Position numbers and translations under genes: made by a program | Shown: piece after piece, positions 28,445 to 34,728 of the stretch | How the letters are laid out: every line of letters begins with the position of its first letter | How positions within the stretch are numbered: position 1 is the first letter of the stretch | Assembly (NCBI GenBank): GCA_021809235.1 | Contig: JAKBAG010000003.1 | Coordinates: forward strand, 1 to 34,728 | DNA length: 34,728 nt | Reading direction: 5' to 3' | From: Acidobacteriota bacterium | Lineage (GTDB): Bacteria > Acidobacteriota > Terriglobia > Terriglobales > Acidobacteriaceae | Notes under the pieces: model-generated | Database searches by the model: none | What the model was told of the DNA's origin: nothing | What the model saw: only the letters and a program-made list of their open reading frames with translations

Positions 28445-29479
28445 ATGCGAGTAGCACTTTTGACCGGCGGAGGCGATTGCCCCGGCCTGAACGCCGTAAT
28501 CTACGCGGCCGTCCGCAAAGGCATCAACACCTACGGCGATGAGTTTGTCGGCTTTCTCAACGGATGGCGCGGCGTTCTGGATAACCAGTGGATCCCGCTC
28601 ACCCTGGAAAAGGTGGACGGTATCCAGCTGCAAGGCGGCACCATCCTGCATTCCTCCCGCACCAACGTCAAGAAAATCCCCGGCGGCATTGAAAAAGTCA
28701 AGGAAGTTCTGCAGGCCAACAAGATTGACGCTTTGATCGCGCTAGGCGGCGATGATACCCAGTCGGTCACCCTCGCGCTCACCGAAGCCGGTATCCCGGG
28801 CGTTGGCGTGCCCAAGACCATCGACAATGACATCAATGGTACAGACGCCACCTTCGGCTATGACACTGCCGTCGCCATCGCCACCGAGGCCGTCGACCGC
28901 ATCCGCACCACAGCCGACTCCCACAATCGCGTCGTCGTCATCGAGGTCATGGGTCGCGATGCCGGCTGGATCGCCTACGCCGCTGGCGTTGCCGGTGGGG
29001 CCGACGTTGTTCTCGTGCCCGAAAAGGAAATCGATATCGACCACGTCTCGAAGCTGCTCAAGTACAACTACGATCGCGGCAAGCACTACGGTCTGGTCGT
29101 TGTCGCCGAAGGCTGCCATCTGCCCTCCGGTGGCCAGGTGCTAGGCTCCGGTGAGGTCGATTCCTTCGGCCATGCGCGTCTGTCCGGCATCGGCGAGGCC
29201 CTGGCGAAGCTTATTGAAGAGAAGACCGGCTTCGAGACCCGCTCCGTCAACCTCGGCCACACCCAACGTGGCGGCTCGCCCACGGCCTTCGATCGCATCC
29301 TGGGGCAGCGTTACGGCCTCCACGCCATCGACATGGTCCACCAGCAGAAGTGGGGTCGCATTGCCGTCCTCAAAGGTACCGACATCACCGACATCACCAT
29401 CAAGGAAGCTGTTGCCACAAACCGCCGCCTTGATGAGCGATTCTTCAATGTAATCAAGGATCTGGAAGCAAAAGTTTAA
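28445..29479 (+). CDS. Phosphofructokinase family protein with PPi-dependent-type active-site residues
   Basis: MRVALLTGGGDCPGLNAVI; LIALGGDDTQSV; GVGVPKTIDNDINGTDATFGYDTAV; VIEVMGRDAGWIA. Confidence 0.93.
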   Translation: MRVALLTGGGDCPGLNAVIYAAVRKGINTYGDEFVGFLNGWRGVLDNQWIPLTLEKVDGIQLQGGTILHSSRTNVKKIPGGIEKVKEVLQANKIDALIALGGDDTQSVTLALTEAGIPGVGVPKTIDNDINGTDATFGYDTAVAIATEAVDRIRTTADSHNRVVVIEVMGRDAGWIAYAAGVAGGADVVLVPEKEIDIDHVSKLLKYNYDRGKHYGLVVVAEGCHLPSGGQVLGSGEVDSFGHARLSGIGEALAKLIEEKTGFETRSVNLGHTQRGGSPTAFDRILGQRYGLHAIDMVHQQKWGRIAVLKGTDITDITIKEAVATNRRLDERFFNVIKDLEAKV

Positions 29480-29504
29480 CTCTTGCTCTCCATTCTTGTC
29501 TCGC

Positions 29505-29542
29505 TGCCCCGGAGAGTACCCTTTCCGGGGCATTTCTTTTCC
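29505..29542 (+). terminator. Intrinsic terminator after the phosphofructokinase gene
   Basis: 9-bp stem TGCCCCGGA...TCCGGGGCA followed by TTTCTTTT. Confidence 0.7.
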
Positions 29543-29565
29543 GCACCATAACCGGCAACAACTAA

Positions 29566-29599
29566 GGATTGCGCACCGCCCCAACGTGCGCCGCAATCC
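29566..29599. repeat. GC-rich inverted repeat / hairpin without T-tract
   Basis: GGATTGCGCAC (29566-29576) pairs with GTGCGCCGCAATCC (29586-29599) with a 3-nt bulge. Confidence 0.55.
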
Positions 29600-29676
29600 C
29601 CGGTATCTCCTATGTGCAGTACCTGTTTTACGCCGGTCTGCTCCATTGCAATTCCGGAAAAATCCCGCAAATTCAC

Positions 29677-29705
29677 TTGTAACTCCGCCAAAACAGGGCT
29701 AAAAA
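29677..29705 (+). promoter_or_regulatory. Candidate sigma70-like promoter for the HTH gene
   Basis: TTGTAA - 17 bp - TAAAAA, about 67 bp upstream of the ATG at 29772. Confidence 0.4.
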
Positions 29706-29771
29706 AGAGGTACAGCCGGGGGCATCCAGAGTTCCCCGCGCACCGATTCATCCGCACTGGGGAGGGGTTCC

Positions 29772-30044
29772 ATGCGCCTGGCAGAAAAACGTAACCTGCT
29801 CGTACCCGAGATTCGCGAAGTCATGGATATCCGGCAGGCCTCCGATTACCTTGGCATATCGCCTGACACCCTCTATAAGTACGCTTCCGAGGGCTTTGTG
29901 CCCGCCTTCAAGCTCGGCAATCGCTGGCGCTTCAAGCGCTCCAGGCTCGATGAATGGATGGATCAGCAGTCGAACCGCAACGCAGCTGACGCCGCTCTCA
30001 GCCCCGAATCTTCCGACCGAAAGCCAGTTCGCTCAGCGCTTTAG
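29772..30044 (+). CDS. Excisionase-type/helix-turn-helix (HTH_17-like) small DNA-binding protein
   Basis: MDIRQASDYLGISPDTLYKYASEGFVPAFKLGNRWRFKRSRLDEWMDQQ; strong GGGGAGGGG just upstream of the ATG. Confidence 0.85.
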   Translation: MRLAEKRNLLVPEIREVMDIRQASDYLGISPDTLYKYASEGFVPAFKLGNRWRFKRSRLDEWMDQQSNRNAADAALSPESSDRKPVRSAL

Positions 30045-30181
30045 GCTTCCCACGGCAGCATCTGCTCCGATCCTCGCCTGCCGTCATCCGGCTTTCGTCC
30101 ACACAACCCTTGTTTCATGAAACGTGATTCATGGTTCCCAGTCGCCATCGTGCCGCTCCGGGTGGTATACCTGTTGCTGGG

Positions 30182-31270
30182 ATGAATCGCCGACTTACAT
30201 CTTTGCGCCGACTTCTCAGTGCTGCCCAAACCCCGGCTCTGCTGGTCACGCACCCACCCGATCTTCGCTGGCTTACCGGCTTTACCGGCTCCAGCGGAGC
30301 TCTCATCGTCTCTTCGCGCCAGGCTATCTTCTTCACCGATGGACGCTATCGGGCGCAGGCTGCCCAGGAGATAGCCGGAATCGGCATCGAAATTATCGAA
30401 GTTGCCCCCGCCAATGCTGCCCTGCATTGGGCTACTTCCCAGCCGGAGATTTCCGCTCTGTTCTATGACGCCGAGCAGATCACCGTCGCCGAACTGGAAC
30501 GACTGCGCGCCCTTCTGCCTGGCCGCCTACGCCGCAGCTATCTCCAGCCTGCTCCGCAGCCGTGGGTATCCGAGCTTCGCCAGCGCAAGGATGCCGGCGA
30601 GCTGGAAATCATGGCTGAGGCCGCAGCCCTCGGCTGTCGGCTGTTCGACCATATTCTCGGCTTTCTGCGTCCCGGCCTCACCGAGCTGGCCGTCGCAGCA
30701 GAGATCGAACATCAGGCCCGCCTGCGCGGAGCCGAAGGCATGTCGTTTGAGACCATTGTCGCCTCCGGAGCGCGTTCGTCATTACCGCATGGCCGTGCAA
30801 GCAGCGCTCGGCTCCCGCGTCGCGGTCCGGTCACGCTCGACTTCGGTGTTATCCTCAAGGGTTACTGTTCCGATATGACGCGTACCGTCTTCCTTGGCAA
30901 ACCGACTCCGCATGAGCTCCGGGCCTATGAGGCTGTGCTTGCCGCCCAGCAGGCAGGCGTTTCCCGTGTCCGCTCCGGCGTCCTCTGTCAGGCTGTTGAT
31001 GAGGCTGCGCGCAGCATCCTGCGGAATGCAGGCATGGCCGAAGCATTTTCCCACTCCACCGGCCACGGTGTAGGATTGCAGATTCATGAACAGCCCCGCA
31101 TTGCTGCGCGGCAGAAAGCGAAGCTACAATCCGGCATGGTCATCACCATCGAGCCGGGCGTCTATTTTCCCGGACAGTTCGGCATCCGTATCGAAGACAC
31201 CGTTGTGGTGGAGCGTAGCGGCTGCCGCAATCTGACCGCATCCGCGCCAACCGCGCTCATTCAGTTATAA
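30182..31270 (+). CDS. M24-family Xaa-Pro aminopeptidase/dipeptidase
   Basis: PPDLRWLTGFTGSSGALIVSSRQAIFFTDGRY; metallopeptidase motifs VTLDFGVILKGYCSDMTRTVFLG, FSHSTGHGVGLQIHEQPRI, MVITIEPGVYFPGQFGIRIEDTVVV. Start 30182 (MNRRLTSLRRLL) or 30131. Confidence 0.92.
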   Translation: MNRRLTSLRRLLSAAQTPALLVTHPPDLRWLTGFTGSSGALIVSSRQAIFFTDGRYRAQAAQEIAGIGIEIIEVAPANAALHWATSQPEISALFYDAEQITVAELERLRALLPGRLRRSYLQPAPQPWVSELRQRKDAGELEIMAEAAALGCRLFDHILGFLRPGLTELAVAAEIEHQARLRGAEGMSFETIVASGARSSLPHGRASSARLPRRGPVTLDFGVILKGYCSDMTRTVFLGKPTPHELRAYEAVLAAQQAGVSRVRSGVLCQAVDEAARSILRNAGMAEAFSHSTGHGVGLQIHEQPRIAARQKAKLQSGMVITIEPGVYFPGQFGIRIEDTVVVERSGCRNLTASAPTALIQL

Positions 31271-31315
31271 CCATCCGAGGAGCATACTCTCCGCAACAGG
31301 AGCAGGAAGCAAGCA

Positions 31316-31837
31316 ATGGAAGCCAGCAAAATCGAAAACCTCAAAGAACTCATCGCCTTCCTCAAGGAAAATGACGTAGCCGAGTTTGATCTCGACCGCG
31401 ACGACGTCAAAATCCGTCTTAAGTTCGCCTCTGCCGTTGTACAGCCAGCTGCTTCCCCCAGTGCCGGTCTTGATCTGGCCTCTCTGGCCCGCCTCATGGC
31501 TGTTGCTCCCGCTGCTCCGGCTCCGGTGGCAGCAGCAGCTCCGGTTACCCAGGCGCCGGCCGCGCCGGCAGCTTCGGCAGCTCCGGCGGAGGAGAATCTC
31601 CACATCGTCAAGTCGCCCATCGTCGGCACCTTTTACGCTTCTCCTGCACCCGGCTCGCCTGCCTTTGTCTCCATTGGCGACCGCGTCACCCAGGGCCAGG
31701 TCATCTGCATTGTCGAAGCCATGAAGCTCATGAACGAGATCGAGGCAGACGCCGCCGGAGAGGTCGTCAAGTGTCTGGTCACCAACGGGCAGCCGGTTGA
31801 GTATGGTCAGCCGCTCTTCGCCATCCGGACGGTCTGA
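31316..31837 (+). CDS. accB: Biotin carboxyl carrier protein of acetyl-CoA carboxylase
   Basis: Pro/Ala-rich linker, [48 protein letters not shown] biotinyl domain. Confidence 0.96.
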   Translation: MEASKIENLKELIAFLKENDVAEFDLDRDDVKIRLKFASAVVQPAASPSAGLDLASLARLMAVAPAAPAPVAAAAPVTQAPAAPAASAAPAEENLHIVKSPIVGTFYASPAPGSPAFVSIGDRVTQGQVICIVEAMKLMNEIEADAAGEVVKCLVTNGQPVEYGQPLFAIRTV

Positions 31838-31844
31838 CGTGCCC

Positions 31845-33197
<1,353 letters not shown>

Positions 33198-33319
33198 GTA
33201 ACCACTCCGTCGTTGCGGCCTGCCGCAGGATTCATCGCCTTTTATTCGCTTTTTAATTTGTACTGTGCTAGCCTTGCATCACCTCCCGCTACGGGAAAAA
33301 GATTCAAGGAGATACCACC

Positions 33320-33826
33320 ATGGATGCCATCCGCGAACTTCTCGCCGAATACGACCGCGAAATCGCCATCACCCGCCGGATGCTGGCTGCCATACCCGCC
33401 GATGCGGACTTCAACTTCCGCTCCCATCCCAAATCCATGACGCTCGGTCGCCTCGCTGGCCACACCGCGGAGATATTCACCGAGTGGCCTGTCGCCACGC
33501 TATCGCTCGACGTTCTCGACATGCATTCCGGCTTCACGCCGTACTCGGCTACCAGCACAGCCGAACTGCTCCAGAAGTTCGACACCGAGCTGGCGAAGTC
33601 CAAAGCAGTGCTGGCATCCTTTGACCCTGCGCGTTGGATGGACACCTGGAAACTCACCATGGGCGATCAGGTCTTCGTCCAGGGGCCCAAGTGGGAGATA
33701 TTCCGCACCTGGGTGCTCAGCCACGGCATCCATCATCGCGCCCAGCTAGGCGTCGATTTGCGTCTGATGGGAGCCAAAATCCCTGGCACCTACGGACCTT
33801 CCGCCGACGAGATGCCAGGCGCCTGA
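33320..33826 (+). CDS. DinB-family (metal-dependent four-helix bundle) protein
   Basis: MDAIRELLAEYDREIAITRRMLAAIPADADFNFRSHPKSMTLGRLAGHTAEI... and RTWVLSHGIHHRAQLGVDLRLMGAKIPGTYGPSADEM; CAAGGAG RBS. Confidence 0.87.
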   Translation: MDAIRELLAEYDREIAITRRMLAAIPADADFNFRSHPKSMTLGRLAGHTAEIFTEWPVATLSLDVLDMHSGFTPYSATSTAELLQKFDTELAKSKAVLASFDPARWMDTWKLTMGDQVFVQGPKWEIFRTWVLSHGIHHRAQLGVDLRLMGAKIPGTYGPSADEMPGA

Positions 33827-33841
33827 ATTCCGGATCTGACC

Positions 33842-34501
33842 ATGACCCTCCCCCACTCCTACTCCATCCCCAATCTGTATCCCATTCTCGACGCGGGCAT
33901 TCTTCCGACTCAGGCAGAGGCCCGCGTGGAGTTTCTCACGCAGCTCGGCAGGGAACTGGCCGCTACTGACCTCATGCTGCTCGAATACCGGAATAAGCGG
34001 GATACCGACGCTCAGGTCTTTGCCGACGCTCAGATTCTGCGCGCGCTGCTGCCAGCCGACCATGTCCGTCTTGTTCTCGATGATCGTGTCGACGTAGCCC
34101 TTGCCGCAGGATTCGATGGCGTTCATGTGGACGCAGGAGATTTGCCGCCGCTTGCCGCACGTGCCCTGCTCGGCAAGGAGCGCATCGTCGGCACCTCTGC
34201 CAGCAGCGAAACTGCGCTTACTGCCGCTCTCGCCCAACCAGTCGATTACATCGCTTTCGGCCCGATTTTCCCCACCACGACCAAGCAGACCGATGCGACC
34301 CCCATCGGGATCAATGGCGTCCGCCGCTTTCGCGCACTCGCTGGCAACGCGCCGGTACTCGTTGCCGCCGCAGGCATCACGCTGGACACTGCCCCCGCCA
34401 TCCTTGCAGCAGGCGCAAGTGCCGTTGCCGTCTCGGCTGCCATCTTTCGCGCAGAAAATCCCGCAGCCGAGATTTGCAAATGGCTGAAAGTGCTGGCGTA
34501 A
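33842..34501 (+). CDS. thiE: Thiamine phosphate synthase
   Basis: LVLDDRVDVALAAGFDGVHVDAGDLPPLAARALLG, VGTSASS, VDYIAFGPIFPTTTKQTDATPIGINGVRRF, PVLVAAAGI. Confidence 0.85.
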   Translation: MTLPHSYSIPNLYPILDAGILPTQAEARVEFLTQLGRELAATDLMLLEYRNKRDTDAQVFADAQILRALLPADHVRLVLDDRVDVALAAGFDGVHVDAGDLPPLAARALLGKERIVGTSASSETALTAALAQPVDYIAFGPIFPTTTKQTDATPIGINGVRRFRALAGNAPVLVAAAGITLDTAPAILAAGASAVAVSAAIFRAENPAAEICKWLKVLA

Positions 34502-34595
34502 TCGTCACAAAGCGACGCAAGACTCCGGACGAAAAATAATCTTCTCGAAGTGGCATGGAATTATTCGATTTCTGCCATACTTGTCCCCAGATTGC

Positions 34596-34635
34596 AAAAC
34601 CGCGTTGGGCACTCTGCCCGACGCGGTTTTGTTTT
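34596..34635. terminator. Strong hairpin terminator, possibly bidirectional
   Basis: AAAACCGCGT TGGGC ACTCT GCCCG ACGCGGTTTT followed by GTTTT; A/T-flanked on both sides. Confidence 0.75.
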
Positions 34636-34660
34636 CCATCCAATTTCCTGGGAGGTGGAG

Positions 34661-34728
34661 TCAGTGCTGCAAGCCAAACGGACGCTCGAAGTGCCAGACC
34701 AGCTCGGCATAGCCGAATTGCAGATTCC
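34661..34728 (-). CDS. C-terminal end of an unidentified protein (partial)
   Basis: Minus strand is open from the window edge to a TGA at 34661-34663: ...NLQFGYAELVWHFERPFGLQH*. Its position after a possibly bidirectional terminator fits convergent transcription. A plus-strand GTG ORF with GGAGGTGGAG (34664 onward) is an alternative reading. Confidence 0.35.
   Translation of the reverse strand, partial: NLQFGYAELVWHFERPFGLQH

Noticed and set aside
29772-30044. HTH protein as evidence of a prophage or integrative element together with the Xer-like recombinases
   Set aside because: The genes are ~18 kb apart with housekeeping genes between and no phage, attachment-site or transfer genes.

Overview
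The window is a mostly housekeeping, gene-dense, moderately GC-rich bacterial chromosome segment. Gene content and style suggest Acidobacteriota (Terriglobia-like), but that is inference, as no marker gene was searched. I support about 27 coding regions. In order they are: CvpA-like (partial), purC, smc, a secreted/membrane hypothetical, a noncanonical Nramp-family transporter, a Nudix hydrolase, a HAD phosphatase, two overlapping Xer-type tyrosine recombinases, leuS, a coupled membrane protein, a purine nucleoside permease-like protein, an S41 C-terminal protease, a SurA/PpiC-type foldase with a very Lys-rich tail, a YhaM-type OB-HD nuclease, two APC permeases, an acyl-CoA synthetase, a membrane hypothetical, an EF-P-family protein, a PFK-family kinase, a small HTH protein, an M24 aminopeptidase, accB, accC, a DinB-family protein and thiE. 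A partial ORF lies at the right edge. No rRNA, convincing tRNA, CRISPR array, IS element or prophage was seen. The best leads are: (1) a 78-bp imperfect inverted repeat upstream of smc whose outer arms are DnaA-box-like sequences and which overlaps a competing hairpin; (2) an EF-P gene in the pepP/accB/accC neighbourhood whose tip loop is of YeiP/EfpL type (TPTARGG); (3) a phosphofructokinase carrying PPi-type residues (GGDD + PKTIDND); (4) the overlapping Xer pair; (5) an acidic insertion in the SMC head; (6) the Lys-rich tail on the exported foldase; (7) a perfect TGTGA-N6-TCACA dyad upstream of purC. I see no clear multi-gene undescribed system such as a defence or biosynthetic island.
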